Shown piece by piece: positions 40,291-50,140 of a stretch of 64,000 bases of DNA. Origin of the DNA: Podarcis raffonei (Eukaryota > Chordata > Lepidosauria > Squamata > Lacertidae); assembly GCF_027172205.1 (NCBI RefSeq), contig NC_070614.1, positions 36,152,001 to 36,216,000 of the forward strand, given 5' to 3'. How positions within the stretch are numbered: position 1 is the first letter of the stretch; the number at the start of each line of letters is the position of its first letter. Below the pieces are notes generated by a model. That model made no database searches, was not told the DNA's origin, and saw only the letters and a program-made list of their open reading frames with translations. The position numbers and the translations under genes were made by a program.

Positions 40291-40532
40291 CAGTGGTACC
40301 TCGGGTTACAGATGCTTCAGGTTGCAGATGCTTCAGGTTACAAACTCTGCTAACCCAGAAATAGTGCTTCAGGTTAAGAACTTTGCTTCAGGATGAGAAC
40401 AGAAATCGTGCTTCGGTGGCGCGGCAGCAGCAGGAGGCCCCATTAGCTAAAGTGGTGCTTCAGGTTAAGAACAGTTTCAGGTTAAGTACGGACCTCTGGA
40501 ACGAATTAAGTACTTAACCCGAGGTACCAGTT
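40291..40532. mobile_element. pogo/Tigger-like MITE, copy 3
   Basis: CAGTGGTACCTCGGGTTACA starts the element, with TA before it. The right end ACCCGAGGTACCAG is slightly damaged. The interior carries the CTTCAGGTTAAGAAC phrase of the family. Confidence 0.75.
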
Positions 40533-40949
40533 TAATAATGAACACACACCAACCCTCCAGAGTGGGCCTCCTTGAAGCTAGATCTCCAGATTTCTCTCAT
40601 AATGAGACTGTTTGGAAAAGCACTGCAGGGGGAATAGTGTACACAGGTGAAGTGGCTGTAAGATCTATGAGTTCTCTGGGAGGGCAGCGAGATTAGAGAA
40701 GAGGCAGCAGGGCACAGAGTTCTCTTGCCTCAAAAACAGGAAGGCCTCTTGGCAGGTGTCTACTTCTTGCTTGGTTGACCACCCTCCTCCAATTCACTTT
40801 GAGGAGTCAATTAGCTCTAATTACCCCCACCCCAATGTTCCATCAATTTTCTGACAAAGGATGTGAATAAATTGCGCATTAAAAGAGATTAGTACATCTC
40901 TCTCTCTCTGTTCCCCATTCAGCTGGGTTTCTGGGGGCCATTACGGTCA

Positions 40950-41091
40950 ATTACACATACGTTCCCGCCGCCCTGTGACTTTTGTCTATGGAATAATGAC
41001 GCAACCCGACCTGCGCCTTCCCCCTCTATAAATCCTGGGTCCCCTACTTTGTGGGGAATCAGACATCCAGCGGCTCCTGACAGGTTTCAAG
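40950..41091 (+). promoter_or_regulatory. promoter and non-coding first exon of the galanin-family gene
   Basis: TATAAA is at 41027-41032, and a CRE/AP-1-like TGACGCAA is at 40997-41004. About 25 bases after the TATA box begins a short leader ending in the donor TTTCAAG|GTATGA (exon end 41091). The next exon with a good acceptor is the coding exon at 42804. The TATA plus CRE arrangement is typical of neuropeptide genes. The transcription start near 41055 is inferred. Confidence 0.55.
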
Positions 41092-41274
41092 GTATGAATT
41101 CCTTAAAATCTATGATGGAGGTTTGGGATTTAAGGGTGTTGGTTTGGGGGTGTGGGGTAGGACACCAGCTGACAGACTGTTAAGAGAGTTTAAATGGAGC
41201 AAGCTTGTTTTCTGCTGCTTCAAGAGGGTGGGACTCAGACAGATGGATTCAATTACAAGAAAGGAGATTCCAAC

Positions 41275-41420
41275 TGAACCTTCCTGACAGTAAGAGTGTT
41301 TCAACAGTGGGACAGGCTCCCTCAGAAGGTGGTGGACTCTCCTTCCTTGGAGGTTATTAAGCAGAGGTTGGATGGCCATCTGTCAGGGATGCTTTAGTTG
41401 AGATTCCTAGATGACCCAAC
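41275..41420 (+). repeat. CR1-like LINE fragment
   Basis: AGAAGGTGGTGGACTCTCCT, TTGGAGGTTATTAAGCAGAG and TTGGATGGCCATCTGTCAGG are the common 3'-region phrases of sauropsid CR1. It sits in the first intron of the galanin-family gene. Confidence 0.65.
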
Positions 41421-42298
41421 TCTCTAGTTCCATGAAATGGGGCACAGCAGGGGTGTCACTGTTTTTTGCTCCAACGGGGTAGGCAGAAATTCAACAGGTT
41501 TGGTTTTTTGTAGCCTAAAGCAGTGACAGAAATGTCTCCACCTGTTGAATGTATGGCTGTTATGCAGGTGTTAAAAGGAACAGGAGCCCTGTCAGGGAAG
41601 ATATGGCACGCATGTACCACATTTCATGCGCCTGCATCTTAAAAGCATCGTGAAGTCGTCGCTGTTTGAGAGGGTTGTGGGTTATTAGGGGCTAGAGGTC
41701 ATGATGCAGCTGGGCTTTGAGCTGAAGAGAAGAGGCCTGCAGCTCAGTTATCTTTTGGGCAGGTACCATCCAGCGCAGGGCCAGAGCGCATGCAGACCAT
41801 GGGGCGCTGCCTTATTCTGAGACCAGCCTCTTTGGGCCTCTAGCTTAGTGCAAATACTCTGACATGCATCTGACCCTTCAAATGGCCGTGCTTGTGAAGG
41901 GATCGAATCTGGGAACATTGCATACAAAGCATCCCCTCTGGCAATGGCTATTGGCAGTCTTGCTATGTGGATTTGCTGAGAGCATCATCCAGTGAGTGGG
42001 GCTGGAAAGAAGATGAGGAGTGTATGTGTGTTTGTGTAAGCAGACAGCGCTCTTTTTCAAAGGCACCCTTGGTGCGCACTTGTATCCCGCCACAGACCAT
42101 AGCCACTATGTGACTAGTGACTATTGTCTGTGGTCAAACAGGTTTTGAATACTTCTTAATGCTGAAAAAAACTCCTGCAAAACTGGCAACAGGCAGACAA
42201 AAATTGTATACACACCACCAAGGGAAGCAATGTTATATATTTATTGCGCCTCTTGGGGAGCTCTCAAGAAATAATGTCTGTCATAATCCTGGTATTCT

Positions 42299-42735
42299 GG
42301 GTGGCTCTGTGGTCTAAACCACTGAGCCTCTTGGGCTTGCTGATTAGAAGGCTGTTGGTTTGAATCCCCATGACAGAGTGAGCTCCTGTTTCTCTGCCCC
42401 AGCTCCTGCCATAGCTGTCAACTTTTCCCTTTTCTTGTGAGGAATCCTATTCAGAATAAGGGAATTTCCCTTAAAAAAGGGAAACATTGACAACTATGGC
42501 TCCTGCCAACCTAACAGTTCAAAAGCACGCCAAAAAGTGCAAGTAGATAAATAGGTACCGGTCTGGTGGGAAGGTAAACGGCATTTCTGTGCGCTGCTCT
42601 GGTTTCGGTGTTCCGTTGCGCCAGAAGCGGTTTAGTCATGCTGGCCACATGACCCAGAAAAACTGTCTGTGGACAAATGCTGACTCCCTCGGCCTGAAAG
42701 CAGGATGAGTGCCACAACCCCTTAGTCGGGAATGT
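42299..42735 (+). mobile_element. tRNA-derived SINE of Sauria type with BovB-like tail, split by a MITE
   Basis: The tRNA-like head (TCTGTGGTCTAAACCACTGA ... TTGGTTTGAATCCCCATGAC) is followed by a conserved body (AGTGCAAGTAGATAAATAGG, GGTAAACGGCATTTCTGTGC, AGTCATGCTGGCCACATGAC). The end CCCCTTAGTCGGGAA recalls the BovB tail. The 89-bp element at 42410 is nested in the body. Confidence 0.75.
42410..42498. mobile_element. short hAT-like MITE nested in the SINE
   Basis: The ends CATAGCTGTCAACTTTTCCC and the inverted GGGAAACATTGACAACTATG are flanked by a perfect 8-bp duplication GCTCCTGC (42402-42409, 42499-42506). It is 89 bp long and non-coding. Confidence 0.85.
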
Positions 42736-42803
42736 GATTTAGTGGGGGAAACAGAGTCAGGCTGAAAACCAGAATGCTTCCTTGATTTCTTTCTTCCCCA
42801 CAG

Positions 42804-43425
42804 ATGATGTGGAGCTCTCAGTCTGTGCTCTGTGCTTCTTTGCTCCTCTGTGGGCTACTTGGCGAATGCTGTGGAACCGTTCTGGTGGTGAGTTAAACCG
42901 GGGGCCCCCACCCCACCCCATCAACCCTACTTGATAGCTGTCACTGGCCTTCCTCCGTCCCTCCTGATTGCCTGCATGGGCTGGGCTGGTCCTCACATGC
43001 AGCAGAAATGAAGTGGCAGGATGGAACTGCATCGGTTCAGACTGTTGCAGGTGGTGCAGTTTGTTTGTTTTAAATGTATATAGGCTTAATTTCAAAATAG
43101 GCTTCTAAGCAACTTGCTAAGCAGGTTCTGCAGACATATCATGCATTTAAAGCACCCCCCCAAAAAAGCTTGGGAACTGTAGCTTGTGAATGGTGTTGTG
43201 AACTGTAGTTCTGCAAGGGGTAAACCACAGTTCCCAGAATTCTTGGTGGGGTGGGAGGAAAATGTATGGTCCATATAAAACCCCAGTTTTGATTACTCCA
43301 ACACTTTTAAAACAAACAAACCAAAAAATCCTTGCAGATAGAAAGCAAATACTGTACCATACATCAGGGATAAAGATTCTACCCCAACTATTTCCCAGCT
43401 ATTCTGTGTGTGAGAGAGAGAAAAT

Positions 43426-43472
<47 letters not shown>

Positions 43473-46400
43473 TAGAAACCTCTGACTTCTGTGTAGCTGA
43501 AGTTTAGGTGACATCTGCACATGGGCGTAGCCAAGGCGGGGCAGGGAGGGGCAGCTGCCCCCCTGAATGAATAAAAATCAATAAAGATACATAGCAAACT
43601 GAGGTTCTGCCCCCCCAACAAAAATCCTGGCTATGCCCATGCATCTGCACCATATATTTAAAGCACTATTAAATTATGTGAACGGTCTTGGCTTCCCCTA
43701 AAAAATCTTGGGAGCTGTAGTGCTCAGAGTTGTTAGGGAACCCTTTTCCCCCCTCACAGAACTACAGTTCCCAGAGTTCTTCAGTAAGAGGGATTGACTG
43801 TTAAACCACTCTGGCAACTGCAGTTCTGTGAGGGGAAGAGGGATCTCCTTACACTTTCAGCACCCTGAATAAATGACCATTCCCAAGATTCTTTAGCGGA
43901 GGCCATGGCCCATTAAAATGGCATAATTGTGCTTTAAAAGTAAGGTGCAAATGTGGCCCTATCATGCAAGGGTGACAGTTACATCCTTTGCTCCGCCCAG
44001 TTTGGCCTCTAACCCCACCCACCTTTGTCTCTGGCCCTGCCCACCTCTAGCCCCACCCACTTTTGTCTCTGACCCACTTTTGTCTCTGGCCCTGCCCACC
44101 TCTAGCCCCACCCACTTTTGTCTCTGGTCTAAGCCACTACAGTGGTACCTCAGTTTACGAACTTAATTCATTCTGGAAGTCCATTCTTAAACTGCAACCG
44201 TTCTTAAACCGAGGTGTGCTTTCCCTAGTGGGGCCTTCCACCATTTGGCTTCTGTTCTTAGATGAGGTAAAGTTCGCAAACCAGGACACTACTTCCGATT
44301 TTGCAGAGTTCGTAAACCGAATAGTTTGTAAACAGGGCTGTTCTTAAACCGAGGTACCATTGTACTGGCATGTATCCCTCCATCCACAGAAAGTTTCCCC
44401 ATAGCAAATGTCACCCTCTGACTCACTCTTGGCAGGCTTAGTTTCAGGGTACTTTTCCTCTTGTTGCATGTGCAGCCCAAGGACAAACGCGGCTGGACCC
44501 TGAACAGCGCTGGATACCTCTTGGGACATCGTAAGTCAAGTCAGGATTTGATTGGCATGAGAAAGATACGGCCACAGACCCTCCAAGTGTCCCTATCTTC
44601 CAGGGACGTCCCTGATTTAGAGAAGCCATCCCAGTTTCTGATTTGATCCTGGAATGTCCCGCTTTTCCTTAGGATGTCCCTGTTTTCATTGGAGAAATGT
44701 TGGAGGGTCTGGAGTTATCCAACCCCCCAAGCTGTCTGAAGGCAATCCTGTATAGGGAATTTAAAAAAAAAATGTTTAATGATGTTTTTATATAAGTTGG
44801 AAGCTGCCCAGAGTGGCTGGGGCAACCATGTAGGATGTGTGGGGTATGAAATTATCATTATGGAGTGGGATGTCCCTATTTTCATCGGATAAATGTTGGA
44901 GGGTATGTGGCCAAAGGACAAGGAGAAGAATGAAATGATATTGGAAGCTGAAGTTACCTTTCCCTGGGGGTTAAATCCCATTGAACTCCATGGTACCTAC
45001 TTCTGAGCAAAAGTGCCTAAGATTGCACCATAAGGTATCTGCCACCATATGTGGAAGCAGGTCGGGGAGTTGTCATTGTGTGTGTGTGTGTAGTAATTTT
45101 ATGTTGTGAACTGCCCTGAGATCCTCTGGTATAGGGCAGTATACAAATAAATAGTTAATAATAATGAAGAACAGAATAAGAGGCCTGCTGGATCAGGCCA
45201 ATGGCCCATCTAGTCCAGCATCCTGTTCTCACAGTGGCCAACTAGGGAAGCCTGTAAACAGGACTCGAGTGCAAGAGCAGCCCCACTTATGATTCCCAGC
45301 ATCTGATGCTCAGAGGATGCAGGCCGCCTCTGACTGTGGAAGCCATGCAGAAAGCCTGTAATAGCCACCGTTGCTTGCAGAATGCGCCCCCTTTTCGTCC
45401 ATGCCTCTGTCCTCTTTGCTCAAATAAACCTTTCCTGGTTTATTTCCCGGGCGCTTCAGAAAACCTGCAAATCCTGTTGGATTAGAGATGGCATAACGAT
45501 GCCTTTAGCATAACCACTTCTGCTCTCAGAGAAATATTTCTGTTGTTAGACTTGCCACCTCCCAGGCCTAGCATGAGTGTGCAGCACCCATGGGCAGCTG
45601 CTGGAATGCTAGCGCAGATGCCTCTCCTGGGAAGGGCTGTAGCTCAGAGGGAGAGCATCTGCTTGGGATGCAGAACGTCCCGGGTTCGATCCCCAGCGTC
45701 TCCAAGTAAGGCAGGGAGAGACTGAAACTCTGGAGAGCTGCTGTCAGCCGCTTCAGGCAGCACTGAGGAAGATGGGCCAATGGTCTGGTTTTGTAGGGGT
45801 GAGGGGAGGAATAAGTTGGGTTTTTAATGCAAAGCTGCTTATTTCACACTTTCTGAAATACCGTATTTTTCGCTCTATAAGACTCACTTTTTCCCTCCTA
45901 AAAAGTAAGGGGAAATGTGTGTGCGTTTTATGGAGCGAATGCAGGCTGCACAGCTATCCCAGAAGCCAGAACAGCAAGAGGGATCGCTGCTTTCACTGCG
46001 CAGCGATCCCTCTTGCTGTTCTGGCTTCTGAGATTCAGAATATTTTTTTTCTTGTTTTCCTCCTCCAAAAACTAGGTGCGTCTTATGGTCTGGTGCATCT
46101 TATAGAGTGAAAAATACGGTAATATTTGAACCGAAACACAGCTATTTCTCGAGATACGCACTTCTCCAAATTGCTGTTATTATGGGGTGGGAAAGTGTGC
46201 CTAAAAATGTGTGTGTCGGTAAAAACTAATGTATAAAAGGCATTATGTCTTGCAGAAAGGTGTATATTGGGCAAATTTGCATATTAAAAAATGTGCATTT
46301 GAGGCGATACTTGCACCGATACGCTGGCAACTTTCCATGGGGCTCAAAAGAAATTGAGAACAGGCAAAATGAATGAATGAATGAATGAATGAATGTGTAG

Positions 46401-48879
46401 AACTGAGAAAAATGAGAAACTGAGAGAAGTCAAAATCATGGACAGCTTTGTCCATTCATATTGAATAGCTCTAAGGCAACTTCCTTAGGGGAAAGAGTGC
46501 TGCTGCAGCCATCTCCTGCCTGCAGCATCTGTCTGGCTGCTGTGAGAACAGAATGCTGGACTAGAAAGGCCCTTGGTCTGATCCAGCAAGGCCTCTTCTT
46601 AGGCAGCTGCCCAATGGGTCATTCCAAATCAAATCAACGCAAAAAACAAGGGTTTTGTCACCCACCGTCTTGGATTTTGATGAAAATTGGTGTACACCCT
46701 TGCAATAAGTCTTTGGAGGAAAACAAGGAGGGAGGGAAAATACTTCTGATCCGTCATCCTTACCATCATAAATTCAGTCTCCTCACTCTTTAAATTAGTT
46801 TTCCGTAGTGTAATCCAGACAGACAGGCGTGCAAATTAAATCTGCACAAATTGCTAGTCCTCAGAGATTGCTACTGGTCCACATAACCTCCCGTATCCAT
46901 GTTAGTTCGTTTATCGCCCATTGACGGCATAAGAGGAAAGAACAAGTTATATTCCAGTGTATGAAGGTGTCCTGTCTGGTAGCTAAGGGGTGGTTCTTAT
47001 GTGCCACTAGCCAAAAGGCTGTTCACAAACCTGATGTAATCTGTATTTTCCCCCCTATGTAACCTGCAGCACTTCTCCCCTTGCACTCTCCTCTCCCCAA
47101 AGCAGATGCTCACCAGACACTGTCCAACAAAGGGAGCCTGACTCATAAGCGAGATGCTATGGAGGACTTGTATTCCGTAGGGCAGGATTCCTTGGGTGAG
47201 CACCCTTTCACTGGCTTCTCTGCCCTCTCCCCGCATGCTCCATTATGCTTGTGTTATAAGAGCCTGTATAGAGTCGTTAAGTAGGTTCCCTATCGGAAGG
47301 AGAAAAAAACAGAGGCCAACCAGAGAATACTGAGAAGTAAAGCAGCTAGTAAGCATCTTTATTAAACTGTTGCAACAGAGTCCCCCGCTCACGCCACGCA
47401 GGGAGGGAGGAGAGGAACCCTGAACAATGGTGTGCGAGCCCTTATATAGACTTTTGAAATTGCCCACCCTGTATTTCGAGATCACGCCCCTGAAACATCA
47501 TAGATACTTCACTGAAAGGGGCGGGAAATCCGGCAGAAATCCTGTCTGGCAGGATACTGATACAGTGGTACCTCGGGTTAAGTACTTAATTCGTTCCGGA
47601 GGTCCGTTCTTAACCTGAAACTGTTCTTAACCTGAAGCACCACTTTAGCTATTGGGGCCTCCCGCTGTTGCCGCGCCGCCAGAGCACAATTTCTGTTCTC
47701 ATCTTGAAGCAAAGTTCTTAACCCAAGGTACTATCTCTGGGTTAGCGAAGTCTGTAACCTGAAGCGTATGTAACCCGAGGTACCACTGTAATGGTCATTG
47801 ATTGTTTTACCTGGGCAGCCTGGCCATTCCTTTTGAGATGCTAAATACTTAGTTCCTGAATTCAGGTCACAGGCTCACCCTATTCATACACAAATATGCC
47901 CTTAAGACAGGATTTGTGAGCAAAGATGCAATGGGGAGAATATTTGAGGTTACTGGAAGAGTCACAATGGCTTCAGGATGGTTCTCCTGTACTATTTCAG
48001 GCACGTGGTTTATATTAAGGTTACCAGACATGCCCGTTTCCCGGGGACAGTCCTCAGATTTACAAATCAGTCCCCATACAAAATCCATTGAAGTTGAAAA
48101 GTATCCCCGGATTCATTGAAAAAAATCTGGTAACCTTAGTTTCTATACTTATGTATGTGTTTGCCTTGTAAATTTATGAACTTTTATTTTTTATATATAA
48201 GACCTTAGAATTCCTATAACACTTGCCTGTCCCTGTCAACTCCATTTCATCTGTCTTTCAGCACATGCTCTGCGCTCCTTAGATGACGGCGCCTTCCAAA
48301 CCCTGATGGATTTTCTAACATACCTGAACCCCCAAGGTATGGACAGATGCTGGGTTCTCTGGGAGAAGAGGGGTATTTTTTTTAGGGAGTTGGGAAACCT
48401 AGTTCTGAATCTTCTCTGCTTTGGAACAAGGAATGCTGGGAGCTCTGTGTGGAGCAGGGCAGGATAGGGCTGGTAAAATATACTCAGAGTCGAGAGTGGA
48501 TTTCATGCTCTTTATTCAGCTCATAGTGGTGAGGAGGAATGGAAGTTCCCCCAGAATGTCTGCCTTATAAACATTATTTACGCAATGGGCCCCACGTGAT
48601 TGGCTAATTCCGGGATTCTCCTGTAGGCCAATCAGGTTGCGCATTCCCTTCCACCTGGAGCTGGATTGGGTGGCTCCTGTGGACCAATCAGACTGCTGCA
48701 TTCAGGATCCTATTGTTCTAGGACCAATCAGACTGCTGCCTTTTGGATCCTATTCAACTCAGTACATAACAGCTGGGAACCTGGAAAATCAAATCTCTTC
48801 TCCGTTGTCTTTTACAGATCAAAGAGCTGTTTCACGCCTGCCCCTCTTGCTGTCGGAGGAAGAGTCCTTGCGGCAGTAG
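42804..48879 (+). CDS. galanin-family neuropeptide precursor (galanin/GALP-like paralog)
   Basis: Coding exons in phase: 42804-42887, 44476-44530, 47103-47195 (or from 47106), 48262-48336 and 48818-48879 (stop TAG). They give a 122-aa secreted precursor, close to the 123 aa of human galanin. It opens with a signal peptide (MMWSSQSVLCASLLLCGLLG). The Lys-Arg site in PKDKR precedes the invariant receptor-binding core GWTLNSAGYLLG. The peptide body HPDAHQTLSNKGSLTH ends at a second Lys-Arg, with no Gly for amidation. The rest resembles galanin message-associated peptide: FQTLMDFLTYLNPQ corresponds to the galanin IIEFLSFL block. Overall it resembles galanin more than GALP, but the peptide body is diverged and the gene lies beside PTH2, not in the region expected for GAL. 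It is probably an ancient galanin paralog acting on galanin receptors. Orthology to mammalian GALP (also 19q13) is possible but not shown. Confidence 0.85.
43427..43470. repeat. (GA)n microsatellite
   Basis: About 21 GA units in the galanin-family intron, just before the fourth CATGGGCGTAGCCA element. Confidence 0.95.
43520..43641. mobile_element. hAT-type MITE (CATGGGCGTAGCCA family), copy 4
   Basis: The ends CATGGGCGTAGCCA and GGCTATGCCCATG are flanked by a perfect 8-bp duplication CATCTGCA (43512-43519, 43642-43649). Length is 122 bp. Confidence 0.9.
44140..44362. mobile_element. pogo/Tigger-like MITE, copy 4
   Basis: The ends CAGTGGTACCTCAGTTTACG and AACCGAGGTACCATTG are flanked by TA on both sides. 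It lies about 110 bp before the exon that carries the galanin core. Confidence 0.8.
44575..44711. mobile_element. 137-bp MITE with CAGACCCTCCAA ends
   Basis: A perfect 12-bp inverted terminal repeat (CAGACCCTCCAA / TTGGAGGGTCTG) encloses repeats of ATGTCCC. Related ends occur near 44868-44908 and 60245-60290. It lies 45 bases after the galanin-core exon. No target duplication is clear. Confidence 0.65.
44755..44865 (+). repeat. L2-type LINE 3' tail
   Basis: GGAAGCTGCCCAGAGTGGCT followed by a GGGGTATGAAATTATCATTA tail matches the L2 3' end at 56530-56600. Confidence 0.65.
45165..45375 (-). repeat. CR1-like LINE fragment
   Basis: GCCTGCTGGATCAGGCCAAT, CATCTAGTCCAGCATCCTGT and CACAGTGGCCAACTAGGGA are followed by a longer body, the same family as 31005-31130. 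Confidence 0.6.
45628..45790 (+). mobile_element. tRNA-derived SINE, copy 2
   Basis: The tRNA-like head GGGCTGTAGCTCAGAGGGAG ... GTCCCGGGTTCGATCCCCAG keeps both internal promoter boxes. The body is GAGAGCTGCTGTCAGCCGCT. No cloverleaf closes at the 3' side, so it is a SINE and not a tRNA gene. Confidence 0.75.
45861..46119. mobile_element. MITE with CCGTATTTTTCGC ends and internal hairpin, copy 2
   Basis: This is the best-preserved copy. TA flanks both sides (45859-60, 46120-21), and the ends CCGTATTTTTCGCTCTATAAG are inverted. An internal stem is formed by AGAAGCCAGAACAGCAAGAG and CTCTTGCTGTTCTGGCTTCT (about 45960-46030). Confidence 0.8.
46373..46396. repeat. (GAAT)n microsatellite
   Basis: Six GAAT units. 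Confidence 0.85.
46540..46605 (+). repeat. CR1-like LINE tail fragment
   Basis: GAACAGAATGCTGGACTAGA ... CTGATCCAGCAAGGCCTC is the same phrase as at 62358-62410. Confidence 0.55.
47284..47572 (-). mobile_element. solo LTR fossil
   Basis: On the minus strand this carries a TATATAAGGGCTC promoter block and an AATAAAGATGC poly(A) signal about 100 bases further, the layout of a retroviral-type LTR. No internal region adjoins it. A pogo-like MITE abuts its upstream edge. The boundaries are approximate. Confidence 0.55.
47573..47788. mobile_element. pogo/Tigger-like MITE, copy 5
   Basis: CAGTGGTACCTCGGGTTAAG and AACCCGAGGTACCACTG are near-perfect inverted ends with TA on both flanks. It is one of the best-preserved copies in the window. 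Confidence 0.85.
48017..48137. mobile_element. 121-bp MITE with AAGGTTACCAGA ends
   Basis: A perfect 12-bp inverted repeat, AAGGTTACCAGA / TCTGGTAACCTT, encloses non-coding sequence (GGGGACAGTCCTCAGATTTA). It lies in the intron before the galanin-family exon at 48262. Confidence 0.65.
48474..48771 (-). mobile_element. solo LTR fossil with CCAAT repeats
   Basis: On the minus strand it starts TGTTATGTACTGAG. U3 has two 40-bp units with a CCAAT/ATTGG box, then a TTTATAAGGC promoter block, then GAATAAAGAGC. GCTGG occurs at both edges and may be the target duplication. There is no internal region. It lies in the last intron of the galanin-family gene, 47 bp before the final exon. The family is the same as the fragment at 7363. 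Confidence 0.65.
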
Positions 48880-49204
48880 TGGTCTGGCCTCCAGCCTGCG
48901 CCCTTCCGATTTGCTTGCTGCTGCCGCTACCCCTCAGACCCCTCCCCATCGCCCACACATACAGGATTCTGCTATATTCCTGACACAAAGCCACCTTAAT
49001 ACAATCTGGTGCCCCAAACAGCTGTGCCCGGTGCACAGCCATTTCAGAGCTGAGCCCCCCCCCCTTTTGAGAGAATTCCCCTCCCTTTGACTAAGCCGCC
49101 TCAGAGATATAGGCTATAAACATGCCATACAGTTAAAGCACATGACTTCTCCCAAAGAATCCTGGGAACTGTAGTTTACCCACCACACAGTCACCATTCT
49201 CAGC

Positions 49205-49384
49205 ATCTGCTTCTTGGCAGTGGCGCCCTCCCTGTGGGACGCCCTTCCATCAGATGTCAAGGAGATAAAGAACTACACAACTTTTAGGAGACATCCGAAG
49301 GCAGCCCTGTATTGGGAAGATTTTAATGTTTGACATTTTATTTTTTTTATTTTTTGCTGGAAGCTGCCCAGATGGGTGGGGAAT

Positions 49385-49424
<40 letters not shown>

Positions 49425-49425
49425 A
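49205..49425 (+). repeat. L2-type LINE 3' end with (CAA/CAG)n tail
   Basis: The text GTGGGACGCCCTTCCATCAG, ATGTCAAGGAGATAAAGAAC and GAAGCTGCCCAGATGGGTGG matches the L2 copy at 56400-56580. A CAG/CAA-rich tail follows. Confidence 0.75.
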
Positions 49426-49752
49426 CTGTTATTATATTCAACAAACTACAGTTCCCAGGATTCTTTGGGTGAGGGAAGTCACATGCTTCCAATGTGCTTT
49501 AAATATATGGTGTGTGCAGAGCTGTACACTCAAATTAGCTCAGCCTCCCCCATCACCATTACACCTTTACACTCTCCTTTCTAGATACACACACACACAC
49601 GTATATACACACACAATCCCGTACGCATCATTTGTAATGTGTGAGTTTGTATAGGAAGAAACATTGGAGTGTAGATGAACACATGTCCACATGTGCAAGG
49701 AGCACTCCTTTGGCACCGGCCCAGTATTGCACCATTGCCTTGCTCGTGAAGC

Positions 49753-49830
49753 TTAGTAGGAATAGCCATAGCTCAGTGGTAGAAGACACGCTCTGCACGG
49801 AGAACACACAAATTTAACCTTCATCTCTCT
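49753..49830 (+). mobile_element. tRNA-derived SINE head, copy 3
   Basis: AGCCATAGCTCAGTGGTAGA resembles box A of the SINE at 45628. The rest is diverged. Confidence 0.45.
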
Positions 49831-49920
49831 GCCTAATTCTTGTTGGGTAGCAAACAGTGGACGAGAAAACTAGAGATGGGAAGAAAGAGAGAGCTCTGCT
49901 TGCTGTTGTGGTCAGTTGAA

Positions 49921-50140
49921 TTCTATATCTATATCTATATCTATATCTATATCTATATCTATATCTATATCTATATCTATATATCTATATCTATATCTAT
50001 ATCTATATCTCTCTATCTCTATCTCTATCTCTATCTATCTCTATCTCTATCTCTATCTCTATCTCTATCTCTATCTCTGTCTCTGTCTCTGTCTCTGTCT
50101 CTGTCTCTGTCTCTGTCTCTGTCTCTATCTCTGTCTATAT
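49921..50140. repeat. compound (TCTATA)n-(TCTATC)n-(TCTGTC)n microsatellite
   Basis: About 220 bp of hexamer arrays change from TCTATA through TCTATC/TCTC to TCTGTC. The apparent proteins in all frames are translations of the repeat. Confidence 0.95.

Noticed and set aside
45640-45712. tRNA gene
   Set aside because: Internal promoter boxes are present, but the acceptor stem does not close, and the SINE body follows directly.
42804-48879. Calling the neuropeptide gene plain GAL or GALP
   Set aside because: The C-terminal region resembles galanin, but location and peptide body do not settle orthology, so only the family is claimed.
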